Assembly: GCF_000264995.1 (NCBI RefSeq) | Contig: NW_006767435.1 | Span: 661,011 to 717,732 of the forward strand | Source of the DNA: Punctularia strigosozonata HHB-11173 SS5 | Lineage: Eukaryota; Basidiomycota; Agaricomycetes; Corticiales; Punctulariaceae | DNA: 56,722 bases | Direction of reading: 5' to 3' | The notes under the pieces: generated by a model | The model's database searches: none | What the model saw: the letters and a program-made list of their open reading frames with translations, nothing else | Told to the model about the DNA's origin: nothing | Part shown: piece by piece, positions 32,201-42,304 of the stretch | How the letters are laid out: each line of letters starts with the position of its first letter | Numbering within the stretch: the stretch's first letter is position 1 | Made by a program: the position numbers and the translations under genes

Positions 32201-34760
32201 GGAGCCATAGGTCCATATTGCATCACAACACAGTGTACCTCTCGGTGAGCTTGAACAATGCTTTTGATTTTGTCAAACGCGCGCTGCTCAGTAGGACCCC
32301 AGCAATATACGACCGTGTCACCCATTACCTGGTTCTAAGGCCTCCATGGGAACACGGATACCTCCACAACCATCAGCAAGATATCCCACAGCCACAAGGA
32401 ATCCTCGCAACAAGTCTCGGTTGGTATGCACTTTCCAGGCTTAGATCCTATCAACCTTAGATGGGTCGAATTTGATTCCCTTGTGAGTTACGATGTGTCC
32501 GAGAAGTTTGATCTCATCGGCTAAAAAGTGCATCTTATTTTCAGCTATATAGAACTCATTCACCCTTAAGGTGTCTATTATGAGTTTCACGCATCAAACA
32601 TGCTCCTCCAGATCATTTGTATGAATGATCAGATCATCGAAGTATATTTCCAACCACACGCTGATGTAGGATGCGAACATGTCCGTCATAACTGCCATAA
32701 ACATAGCGATTGCATTGCAATCACCCTGCTGAAGTACAAGGCTAACCATAGTGCCGTCCAGTGTAGCCATCAAGGTATGTTCTACATCATCTGGTTCAAC
32801 ATGGACTTGCTCATACGCACCCTCTAGATCCATTGCAGTGAAGTATTTACTCCCTGCAACACGCTGACAAATGCCATCCTGATCTGGAAGTGGCGAAGCC
32901 ATCTTTTTGGTATTATCATTCCGGGCCCGCAAGTCAACAGTATTCCTCATACCACCATTAGGCTTTCGGAGGAACATCAGGGGTGAGGCATTTACACCAC
33001 TCGCATATTGCCAGCGTCCTGACTTCAAAAAGATGTCTCGTTTCTCGTTCCATTGATCTTGGAACCCCTGAGGACACCGCTATGCCTGGAATGGATACCT
33101 CTTTGACCTGTCAATTATAGGTATGTGGTGGTTTACTCTGTGAAGTGGAGGTAATGCCGTTTCGTTGGCTTTCTAGTATAGAGGTGATGCATATTCGTGC
33201 AGGTCCTTATGAATATCCTCCAGAGACTTATTAAAAAGTCTTGCGGCACGCAACGCAAGGACTCCCATGTCCTCACCACCTTGCAACCTTTCAGGTTGAT
33301 CACTACCAATGATCACTCATGAAGGGTTCAGCCCGAGCAGTATTTTATGCTGCCATATGAATGGGGTTCCTAGAATTAGATCATAACCAACGATATTCAT
33401 AATGTCAAAGTCCCGCTGACTTGAGATGTGCGCATATGATAGCTCAACAGTAGTGCTGTAATTGGCCTTAGTCTTCGACCCTTGAGCGGCTAACTGAACT
33501 GTTATCTGCGATTCTAGTGGGGTTTTTACGACCTTGAGCTGTTCTGCAAGTGTTGTAGACATGAAATTGCCGAGAGATCCCGAATCTAGCAGTGCACGGC
33601 AGTCTCGCCCGTTCACGTGTACTATGATAACGACTGGCTTTGGCACTTTCCTGCCTAACGTCTTGGATTGTGCTGCATTCTGTTGAAGACTCGGGAAGCT
33701 ACCTTCCGGCGGCTGCTTCACGTGCACCGTGTTTACTCGATAACCAGTGCTAGTGTTGTCCCTCCATGTAGTAGGTGAGATATCACCAGTTGTGCACCAT
33801 TCATCAACTAACGCTGCCGGCCGTGATTTTAGCTTGTAGTCAGTCTCGCTTTCAAGGCAGTCAGCAACTGCCTCCTCGATGTACCTGAGCGAGCTTGTAT
33901 CCTCGTCCTCGGAGCACATACCGGCATCGTATCCTGACTCGCTGTCAGAATTGTATCTGCCATCTATACTGGCGACAGAATGTAGGCTTGGCATAGCAGA
34001 TCCCCACCAGCGACTATCAACACTTCTGTTATCCTCCGAATACACAGCATGTGATGTGCTGATTTGGGAGGTAGACTTGTCGGTTACTGATATCATCTCC
34101 ACCTGAGGTGCAGCCGCTGCGGTCCTTATTCGAACCCACCAAGTGTTATCATACCCCTGGAAATATGTTTCTCCATTGTATTCGATACCCTCGCCCTCTG
34201 GCAGACCTCCAGGTACGTCATCATCAGAATCATCATTGATACTCGGGAACCGAGTGTCCGAAGGGTACATGTCATCGTCTGAGAAGGATGACCCATCATC
34301 CCCCCTGTCGTCATTTCCCTGATCATTCCCAGATTCATCGGTATTGTCCTCAGCATCCGGCAGTCAAGGATTACCCCAGTTCCACTCCCAGAGGATGCTG
34401 CCATCATCGAGGTCAAGTTCGCCTTGCTTGAATCGTCGGCCATATTCAGCAAACTCCAACATACACACTCAATACCAATTTGGAAAATCAAAGGACCGTC
34501 GCATGACAAAATCAATGGGTACTTGTAGGATGAGATCAGTAGCGGGGTCACTAATTACCCAGGCATAACTGCCAAATGGTGTCTCGATCATGTTGGAGGC
34601 TATCACCTCCTCATCTCGCCATATGGGCCAAAGATGAGGCAATAGCTCAATGCCCTCTGCTAATGCGGTACCAATGCGGTCAGCGATAGGGTTACTGAAT
34701 TGGCAGAATACGTCTGTATACAGGTTAGACTCCAACCGATGACTCAACATGTCAACTGGG
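29248..34760 (-). pseudogene. Chromovirus Pol: protease, RT, RNase H, integrase, chromodomain (disrupted)
   Basis: From 34270 downward: acidic linker; retropepsin-like CRALLDSGSLGNFMS (about 33580) and ILGTPFIW; reverse transcriptase with SPLMFLRKPNGGMR, FTAMDLEGAYEQV and active site EIYFDDLII (about 32650). RNase H follows with VVTDKCLTGVG and WYTDHKGLIHFL, then an integrase zinc finger (HLILAHLG, CESCTTC) and core D in GIDFVGPLP (about 30970). Further on are DGSTERANCTI with the Glu (about 30680) and a chromodomain-like EWAVDQILLHKGRG...FEVKWKAGDITWLP before a TGA at 29971. After this stop the frame resumes as YLDAQGVYSVAELL to 29248. Stops interrupt between domains; at 29971 a CGA-to-TGA change (CpG) would explain the stop. 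Confidence 0.85.
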
Positions 34761-34773
34761 CACTCAGGGCCAG

Positions 34774-35385
34774 TGTCAAGATCGAGACGGAGCTAAGTCC
34801 GACGCCGGAGGTGTGACGTCCGGACCTAGCAAGATGATTGTTGGAGTCGGGTCGGAAGAAAGTCGGAGTGAGTCGGAGAATGTCGGAGCAGAGTTTCGAG
34901 ATACAGAGAGTGAGTGCGAGTACGGACCAGACTCAAGCTTTAAGGCTTGAGTCGCTACGCGCTCTAAGTCCGTGTCGGAGCAGAGGAGTAACTTAGTCGA
35001 TATTTGAACTAAGGAGCTAGAGTACAGGAGCTAGGAGTTTATATACGCGGAGGCACGGTTCGGAGCTCGTATCGATAAGGAGTTATCGGAACTATGAACC
35101 ATGTGGAATGATCAATCGTAAGGATGGAGCATATGGTTACGAAGCTGATAATCGGAGGTAGAATAAGTCCGAAGGGAATATCAAACCGTTAAAGGCATAT
35201 CGATCGTGAACGTCGGAGTTGCATCCATTATGACTCGAGAACTACCGGGACGTTGAGTCGCCGGAGGACTATTCATGTGATAACGTAGGTCCGGTACCAG
35301 AGCTGCTACTCCGATGGCGGACAACCCGGAACGGCCGGAGCTATCGTACTTGGCCCGGTTATGGCCCAAGATCCGACACGTGACA
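34774..35385 (-). repeat. Solo Gypsy LTR, 612 bp, perfect 5-bp target duplication
   Basis: Plus-strand ends TGTCAAGATC and CACGTGACA, flanked by GCCAG at 34769-34773 and 35386-35390. It interrupts the chromovirus between ENYFFQANGTG and the segment near DMLSHRLESNL. Termini match the LTR at 7597-8333, so the two belong to one family. A second, left-truncated copy (35777-36283, followed by the same GCCAG) lies across the N gap and is probably the same locus assembled twice. Confidence 0.85.
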
Positions 35386-35533
35386 GCCAGTCCCATTAGC
35401 CTGAAAGAAGTAGTTTTCATTTTCTGCTTGCCACAATAACTGATATGGTGTGTACCAGTTATAGATAACTTCTTGCACGTATGCCGGTCTTCATATGGAG
35501 GCAGGTTGCCCAACGATCAAGTCCATCGTCCTG

Positions 35534-35776
35534 NNNNNNNNNNNNNNNNNNNNNNNNNNNNNNNNNNNNNNNNNNNNNNNNNNNNNNNNNNNNNNNNNNN
35601 NNNNNNNNNNNNNNNNNNNNNNNNNNNNNNNNNNNNNNNNNNNNNNNNNNNNNNNNNNNNNNNNNNNNNNNNNNNNNNNNNNNNNNNNNNNNNNNNNNNN
35701 NNNNNNNNNNNNNNNNNNNNNNNNNNNNNNNNNNNNNNNNNNNNNNNNNNNNNNNNNNNNNNNNNNNNNNNNNNNN
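35534..35776. other. Assembly gap (243 N) with duplicated flanks
   Basis: The 650 bp left of the gap (34882-35533) match 35780-36433 at a constant 898-bp offset through the LTR end. By eye only two substitutions occur in the LTR part, and a few small indels and changes lie within the last 100 bp next to the gap. The unique target flank is duplicated as well, which a real second LTR would not explain. Confidence 0.85.
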
Positions 35777-36283
35777 AAAGTCGGAGCAGAGTTTCGAGAT
35801 ACAGAGAGTGAGTGCGAGTACGGACCAGACTCAAGCTTTAAGGCTTGAGTCGCTACGCGCTCTAAGTCCGTGTCGGAGCAGAGGAGTAACTTAGTCGATA
35901 TTCGAACTAAGGAGTTAGAGTACAGGAGCTAGGAGTTTATATACGCGGAGGCACGGTTCGGAGCTCGTATCGATAAGGAGTTATCGGAACTATGAACCAT
36001 GTGGAATGATCAATCGTAAGGATGGAGCATATGGTTACGAAGCTGATAATCGGAGGTAGAATAAGTCCGAAGGGAATATCAAACCGTTAAAGGCATATCG
36101 ATCGTGAACGTCGGAGTTGCATCCATTATGACTCGAGAACTACCGGGACGTTGAGTCGCCGGAGGACTATTCATGTGATAACGTAGGTCCGGTACCAGAG
36201 CTGCTACTCCGATGGCGGACAACCCGGAACGGCCGGAGCTATCGTACTTGGCCCGGTTATGGCCCAAGATCCGACACGTGACA
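35777..36283 (-). repeat. Partial second copy of the solo LTR, right of the gap
   Basis: Corresponds to 34879-35385. It ends CACGTGACA and is followed by GCCAG (36284-36288) and chromovirus gag-pol sequence. Probably an assembly duplicate of the left copy. Confidence 0.75.
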
Positions 36284-37062
36284 GCCAGTCCCATTAGCCT
36301 GAAAGAAGTAGTTTTCAATTTCTGCTTGCCACAATAACTGATATGGTGTGTACCAGTTATAGATAACTTCTTGCACGTATTGCCGTTCTTCATATGGAGG
36401 CAGGTTGCCCAACGGATCAAGTCCATCGTCCTGGATAAAGGCAGTATTTGCGGCATCGCTCACTGCCCGTTTGTCATCGTCCTCAAGCTGCCAGTGCACC
36501 GATCCACATGGGAGCTCAGTCATAGGTTCGACTGGTTCGTCATCTGACAAGAGTTTGTCGGCCAACTCATCGATCTGCGCATAGTTGATCGTATAGCTCT
36601 GTTTCACGCCAGGTGCTGAGTTCTTGGTTTCACTCTGGACTTATTGAGCACGAGGGAAATTGTGGCCCATATGACCAGACTTGTGACATCGGAAACATAA
36701 GTTGTTTTTGACATGCTCCTTCATCTGCTCAGGCGACAGGCGCTTCAGTGAGTCTTTCTTTGACAATACCTGTGATGATCGTTGACCACCCTTCTGAGTT
36801 TTGTCTGGATTTGCACCCTTTGGTGTACAGTCAGACGCGGACGGCATGTTGCCGTCCTTCGGTCGCTCATCTCAATTCTGGGGTGTTTGCCCACATCCTG
36901 ACGGTGGTGCAGATTTAGCAATGACAGGGCGCTCCCTGTGTAACGTATTGTTGATTACTCGTTCCGCAATCAATGCACTCTCCAACACCTGCAAGTACGT
37001 GCTCTTATCTGGATGTAGACGGTCCTGGTATAGCTCCTTACTGATGCTATCTTTCAGTCTGT

Positions 37063-37320
37063 TGAACTAGGCTCTACACAGCCTTGGTCACATGCGACAC
37101 AGCATGGCTGTTCACACAGCCTTTTACATCAATGGCTTCATAGCCATCTGCACTGGTATGATAGCGTACAGCCCTGCATAGCCACTCCTTTGTAGTATAT
37201 AAGAGCAGGCCTGTCCACCCCTAATGACAACTCACTTCCTACTAGCAGTCCCCACCAGTAAGCTCACCAGCTCACCAGGTCAGTCCCAGCCACTTGCCAC
37301 TGCGTGCACTAGCGCTGTCA
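37063..37320 (+). repeat. 258-bp insertion in gag, LTR-like
   Basis: Gag homology stops at IKWFWGGL and resumes at FNRLKDSI. The intervening 258 bp begins TGAACTAGG and ends GCGCTGTCA and carries a GTATATAAGAG TATA-like box at about 37197 on the plus strand. It may be a small Copia solo LTR. No target duplication was found, so boundaries are approximate. Confidence 0.5.
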
Positions 37321-37628
37321 AATACAGTCCTCCCCAGAACCATTTAATGAAGAGCCTATCAGTGACTTTGTCGCCGAGATCATCTCGATATTCCTCAAGT
37401 GTTGCGGATATACCTTGATAGATTCCGTGTCCCCTTGTCTACAAGTGAGCCATTCCGTCCGGATTTTACTCATAAACCCATCGGGGAAACAGAAATTGAA
37501 CAGTTCATGAAGGAATCAAGACATTGTCCATTCTTCTGGTGACTTTACTACATGCACAAAGAACTAGCCAGCCGTACCATCAAGATAACATCCCAGTTTC
37601 TGAACCTGACATTGTGGCATGAATTGAC

Positions 37629-38295
37629 TGTCAGGGACGAAACTGGGGGCAAAAATATCGGAAATGCGGAGGGCCGATGCACGGGAAAAGCGGAGATGAA
37701 CGATACCAAAGCTGAACGGGTCTGGGACAAGTGGACCTAAGTCCAATGAGCAGGGGCGTACTGCCCAGACCACAACACAGAGTCGGGTGGATGCGATTCA
37801 GAGACATTATCAAGAAGAGTGGTATGCTGACATCGGAGCAAAGTCAGAGCAAAGCCGGAGCAAAGCGGGGCAGAGGCGGACTTGACCCGAAGGGTCGCTA
37901 CACACTCGAGGTCCGCTTAGGAGCAAAGGGGAAAGCCTAGTCGATATTGGAACTGAGCAATATCGTACAGACAAGCCAGTATAAGTACTAAGCAGAACAA
38001 TGGAGAAGTCGGAGATGAATCTATCATCAGTAAGACAAAGGGAACAGGGAAGAAGATCTAAAGTACATGTGGAACACAAAGGGGATCAGTGCCAAGGAAA
38101 CCGAGCACAAGGAAGAAGAATACAGTGTGAGAATAAGCAAGTACGAACAAAGGGAATATATGGGAGCCAAAGATACGAAAAGTCCGCCGGAGATCCGTCG
38201 GAGGACCGCGGGAAAATGAACGGCGAAGAGCGGAGGAGATGTCGGAGGACAGTCAGGGATAGTAGGCAATGGTCGGCGATGATTGACCCGTGACA
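37629..38295 (-). repeat. Solo Gypsy LTR, 667 bp, in gag
   Basis: Plus-strand ends TGTCAGGGACG and GACCCGTGACA, flanked by TTGAC (37624-37628) and CTGAC (38296-38300), an aged 5-bp duplication with one C/T difference. It interrupts gag after EYIIDGQ. It is the full-length relative of the 302-bp LTR at 18470-18771 and shares the TAGTCGATATTGGAACT block with the family at 34774. Confidence 0.8.
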
Positions 38296-39085
38296 CTGAC
38301 CATCTATAATATATTCAATGGATTCCTCAATGAAACATTGATATATTACAAGGTCATCACGACCATCATAGACCCATGGAGGGTGCGGTTTGATGTTAGG
38401 CTTGGGTAGAGGCCGCCCAGAATCCATAGAATCTTCCAGCACCCGTATTGCCTCGTCTAGCTGTTTCAACTTGTGTTGCAGTGTCTGTCCTAAGGAGCTT
38501 GTCAAAGATATAGAGGAACTCGGCGGTTCCACAGTAGATTCACATTGAGTAAGGAGCCCATAGGCACTAACAGACGAGGTGACAGGCTTTGCCTGGGCCA
38601 TGTTGTAGACTGAGACACGAGGATTATTGTTGACATGCTTCACCTCTACCCCCGATGGTCCACATACCCGGCTCTGGTCATTGACCCTGTCCTCAAGCTT
38701 TCTCATGTGATAGGTCTGCTCGTTAAGTGCATCTATCAGACGATCGAACTTGGACAACATGTTCTGAAGTCAGTATTCAGCCTCAAGGCAAGCGTTGTCA
38801 GACACCAAACGAGCCTCTTCAGCTTTGGCTCTTGCCCTCTGAGCATCCTCCACTTCACGCTTGCTGGATTTAATAAAGTTTGACATATACCGACATGTGT
38901 TAGCTATCAACTCATCCAAGGGAGGGCTCGCGGCATCGACGACTCCGGATGGACCAGCTAGCGGGGGATCAGGAGTTAAGCGATGGTTCGGAGCACGATA
39001 AGTATCTAGCTCAGTGTGCTGTCATTCGACGTCTAGTTCCAACAGGTTCAATCCCATATACTTCAAATAGCTTGGCACAGAACTG

Positions 39086-40811
39086 CCACCGCCGGCCCCT
39101 GTCGTTTGCCCAGCGCCGCCCACCCTCATCCATCACCCAGTGCCGAGCGTGAGCCACCAATGCGGTCACGCTCGGCGTTGCCTCCCTCCTTCGTGCTCCC
39201 CTCCGCCCAATGCTGAGCTTGAGCCGCAAACACGGTCGGACTTGGCTTCCCCTCCCACCCTCCTTCCCACAGTGCCGAGCATGAGCCGCCAACGCAGTCG
39301 TGCTCAGCGCAGCCTTCCACCTCCTCACCCACCTTTCTCCAGCCCCAAGCAAGAGCCACCAATGCAGTCTCCCTGGGCGCAGCCTTCCCACCAGCCTCCC
39401 GCCTCTTGCCCACCTCCGCCCAACACCGAGCTCGAGCCGCAAACACGGTCAGACTTGGCTTCCTCTCCCGCCCTCCTTCCTATAGCATCGAGCGCGAGCC
39501 GCCAACGTGGTCGCGCTCAGCGTTGCCTCCCAACCTCTGGCCCCCCTTCGCCCAATGCCGAACGCGAGCCACCAACGCGGTTGCGTCTGGTGTTGCCTCC
39601 TACACTTGCACCCCCCCTTCGCCCAATGCCAAACACAGTCGCGTTTGGCGTCGTCTCCCACCCTCGCGGCCCCCCTTCGACCAGCCCCAAGTGCGAGCCG
39701 CCAATGCGGTCACACTCGGGTTCGCCTCCCGCACTTGGGGTCACCTCTCGCACTCACGCCCTGCCCCGCCCGCCTTCGACCAACCCCAAGCCCGAGCCAC
39801 CAACGCGGTTGGGCTCGGCGTCGCATCCCACCCCCCCGCGCCCACCTCTGACCAGCCTCTTGCCTGCCTCTTGCCCGCCTTCTCACCCGCCTCCCCACAT
39901 CTCGCCGCCTTCTCACGTCTCTCTCCCCACATCTTGCCTGCCTCTCCGCCTCCCCACCTCTTGCCGCCTTCTCGCCAGTCTCCCCACCTCTCTCCGGCCT
40001 CTCACCCGCCTTCTCGTCTGCCTCCCCGCCTCTCTCTGGTCTCTTGCCCGCCTCCCCACCTCTTGCCCGCCTTCTCACCCGCCTCCCCGCATCTCGCCGC
40101 CTTCTCACATCTCTCTCCCCACATCTCGCCCGCCTTCTTGCCCACCTCCCCGCCCCTCTCCGGCCTCCGTTCAACGCCGTGCTCCTGCCTCCCCGCCTCT
40201 CCCCCGCCTCTCTCCCAGCCCTGAGCCCGAGCCGCCAACACGGTCGCGCTCGGTGTTGCCTCCCTCCTTTACGCCACCTCCGCCCAGCACGAGCCGGTAA
40301 CGCAATCGTGCCCCTCCCGCTACCTGCCCGTCGCCTACCACCCCTCGCTCAGCGCCAGCACCCTCCCCACTCCCCCTATGGCTACGGGTGGCATATCTAT
40401 GCTGCTTATGTAATCAATACATTTACCAGTAGTACTCGATACAATTTTGTCATCTATATAAAATATAATGAAAAATAATGATTTTTTACTAGAATTTGAA
40501 TGATTACCAGTGATATATAATAAATAAAAGTAATTTTATTCAGATGACTACAATATCTATCAAGCATATGATTGCTGTAGAGTTTACATAGAATATATAG
40601 TGTCAGTAGCACTAAGGTGTGAGCTATATAGCACTGAGGTATGCCCTACATAGCTACTATAGCCATGACAGTACCCTCTATAGCACCTATAGCACTATGA
40701 TAGCATTGGCTGGTGGATATTTAGCACAGGTAGCAAAGGACATTGCTATGGACCTATGGAGGCTATATGGGACTATGTAGTGCCATATAGTGGTCTAGAT
40801 TTTTTCAGATG
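39086..40811. mobile_element. Second copy of the minisatellite element, left end missing
   Basis: Homologous to 1599-2941 from the CTGCCACCGCCGGCCCCTG block to the CAGATG terminus, but 383 bp longer because the minisatellite and pyrimidine-rich stretches have more units. The left TATAG arm and TIR are absent. It sits inside the chromovirus gag. A 386-codon open frame (39140-40300) is a Pro/Ser/Arg-rich by-product of the repeats and is not called as a gene. Confidence 0.7.
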
Positions 40812-41652
40812 CACCACCTTTCCTTTGTCCCTATGCGGAGCAGGTGTCAGCGTCTCATAATCAGTGAGTGAGTCATCCGACTTTGCGTCATCGATAGTCA
40901 CCTTCAATGGTTTCTTGCCTATGCTCACCTTCTTTGGTGTGCTCGGTGGCTGTAACAAGCTACTAATGCTCATAGCACCAGACACATTCATCCTTGGTAA
41001 GATTTCATTTTGACTGAGTCTACCGTACTGATTTTCATCTTGTACGCTAGGACCTCGACCCATCAACACGGGGGACGCGCTACGTTGGTGCCGCACAGTA
41101 GTACCTCCGTCCAGGTGCCTGGTCCTTCGTCCGTGACGACTCCGCTCCCACCACTTACTATGGATGCGAAGCTCTTCAAGTCTATCCTGATGGACTCAGA
41201 TGCCCATTCTGACGAGGCAGATGCTGTCCCACGCAAGCTTTCGCACGAGATAGGCTCTGCAGAGCCAACTCCAGGGTTCAGGGTACCAGACCTGATGGCC
41301 ACAGGAGCGCCTCCAGGGTTTGGAACACTAGGTCCGACCACCACAAGAGGACTTGCTGGAGAATTAGACTTAAAGTCTACATCCTCGTCGGCGGCATGTG
41401 CCTGGAGCGACGGCGTCGTAGTGATACCTGCCGCAGTTTGTTCGTGTCTGGTCCAACGACCAGTCGTGGGATCCCTAGACATCGGCATCGTGCTGAGTGC
41501 TCTAGAGTTCTAGAAGCTAATGTACTTAGCTGAGGTTGTACCGGCTTCCAACGAAGGTCGTAATCGGGTGATCAAACTGACTGTGTTCCTAACAGAGGAA
41601 GTCAGATTTTTTTTCGATAGTTTAGTTACTCACGAGATTGCTCTCAAAAATA

Positions 41653-41910
41653 TGTGACGCAGGCAAGCTTAAATAAGCGAGGTGCGGCACACAACGAGTT
41701 CTCTGGTGGCAGCAAACAACTGAGAATTATGCGTCTCAGATTGAGTACTACTCGAGAGAGAACAGTGTCGTCTAGTCGTCGAGCGGTAGGTTTTTTATAT
41801 AAAGTAAACGAGTGCCGGAGTGCATGTAAAGGTACGCAAAACAAGGGATAAGGCGACGGCGCCGATGGTCTAGAATAAAACGCTCCATGGTCTCGAACCG
41901 ACACGTTATA
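41653..41910 (-). repeat. 5' LTR of the chromovirus, 258 bp
   Basis: Starts TGTGACGCAGGCAAGC and ends GACACGTTATA where the partner LTR has GACACGTCACA, so two C-to-T changes destroyed the terminal CA. A TATATAAAG-like box lies near 41795. It is followed by GCCCC and then by native DNA leading to the CLASP-like gene. Confidence 0.75.
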
Positions 41911-42029
41911 GCCCCTTTCTCGCAGATGTACCAAGGCAGCGCACGTGGCGCCCGCCTTTTCGTCTCAACAACGCCAGTCCACGGCTACCCTATACATTAC
42001 TCATTGCCTTACTCTCGCCTAGTCTACTC

Positions 42030-42251
42030 TTTCAATGAACCTAACAGAGGCGCGGTTAGCGCCAGTCTGTATAGTACAACATATAAGTATCACGGCAGCT
42101 ATATCTGTGGTGAATGCTCGTACCTCTACCGCGGTCCGTGTGGACGAAGGTAGAGATACGAGAGGTCAACCGACGGGCTATGGCATACGCCCGGCGGTTA
42201 CCGGTGGGGGATTAGGGGGTGGCGTTGCTAGACGCTCCTCGTCGTCTGACA
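42030..42251 (-). repeat. 3' LTR of Copia-3, 222 bp
   Basis: On the minus strand it begins TGTCAGACGAC and ends CATTGAAA. The end is set by the adjacent TACTC duplication, so the termini are TG...AA rather than TG...CA. Confidence 0.85.
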
Positions 42252-42263
42252 CTCCTCCTCAAC
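42252..42263 (-). promoter_or_regulatory. Polypurine tract of Copia-3
   Basis: The minus strand reads TTGAGGAGGAG directly before the TGTCAG start of the 3' LTR. Confidence 0.65.
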
Positions 42264-42304
42264 GTCAACTCCATATCCTCAACTCCTCCTGAAACCTAAT
42301 CCTC

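Larger units (their letters stand above)
36284..41488 (-). pseudogene. Chromovirus Gag, broken by three insertions
   Basis: Coding pieces in order: N-terminus 41488-40812 (Ser/Pro/Ala-rich, then IDDAKSDDSLTDYETL); 39080-38296 (coiled coil with KREVEDAQRARAKAEEARL, then PPWVYDGRDDLVIYQCFIEE); 37628-37321 (VVKSPEEWT, ELFNFCFPDGFMSKIRTEW, then DDLGDKVTDRLFIKWFW in a shifted frame). Then 37062-36289 (FNRLKDSISKELYQ, zinc knuckle CFRCHKSGHMGHN, then DELADKLLSDDEPVEP). The knuckle reads CX2CX4H and then Phe where the last Cys is expected, so it is probably non-functional. Gag forms the particle and binds RNA in active relatives. Confidence 0.75.
28592..41910 (-). mobile_element. Degraded chromovirus Gypsy element with nested insertions
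   Basis: Two LTRs in the same orientation (28592-28861 and 41653-41910) enclose gag and pol read on the minus strand. Flanking pentamers are ACCCC (28587-28591) and GCCCC (41911-41915), one mismatch apart, an aged 5-bp target duplication. A polypurine-like stretch AAGAGGGCGAA abuts the left LTR. Inside lie at least four later insertions: solo LTR 34774 to 36283 (with gap), a 258-bp insert at 37063, solo LTR 37629-38295, and the minisatellite element 39086-40811. Without them the element would be roughly 9 kb. Many stops and frameshifts make it inactive. Confidence 0.75.

Noticed and set aside
35473-35894. Long frames across the N run
   Set aside because: They consist mostly of N bases and have no meaning.
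34774-36283. A complete retroelement between two LTRs across the gap
   Set aside because: The duplicated sequence includes the outer GCCAG target site and flanking chromovirus DNA, which two LTRs of one element would not share.
39140-40300. 386-codon open frame in the minisatellite element
   Set aside because: It is Pro/Ser/Arg low complexity, open in several frames at once, and its counterpart at 1576-2446 is not conserved as protein. It follows from base composition.
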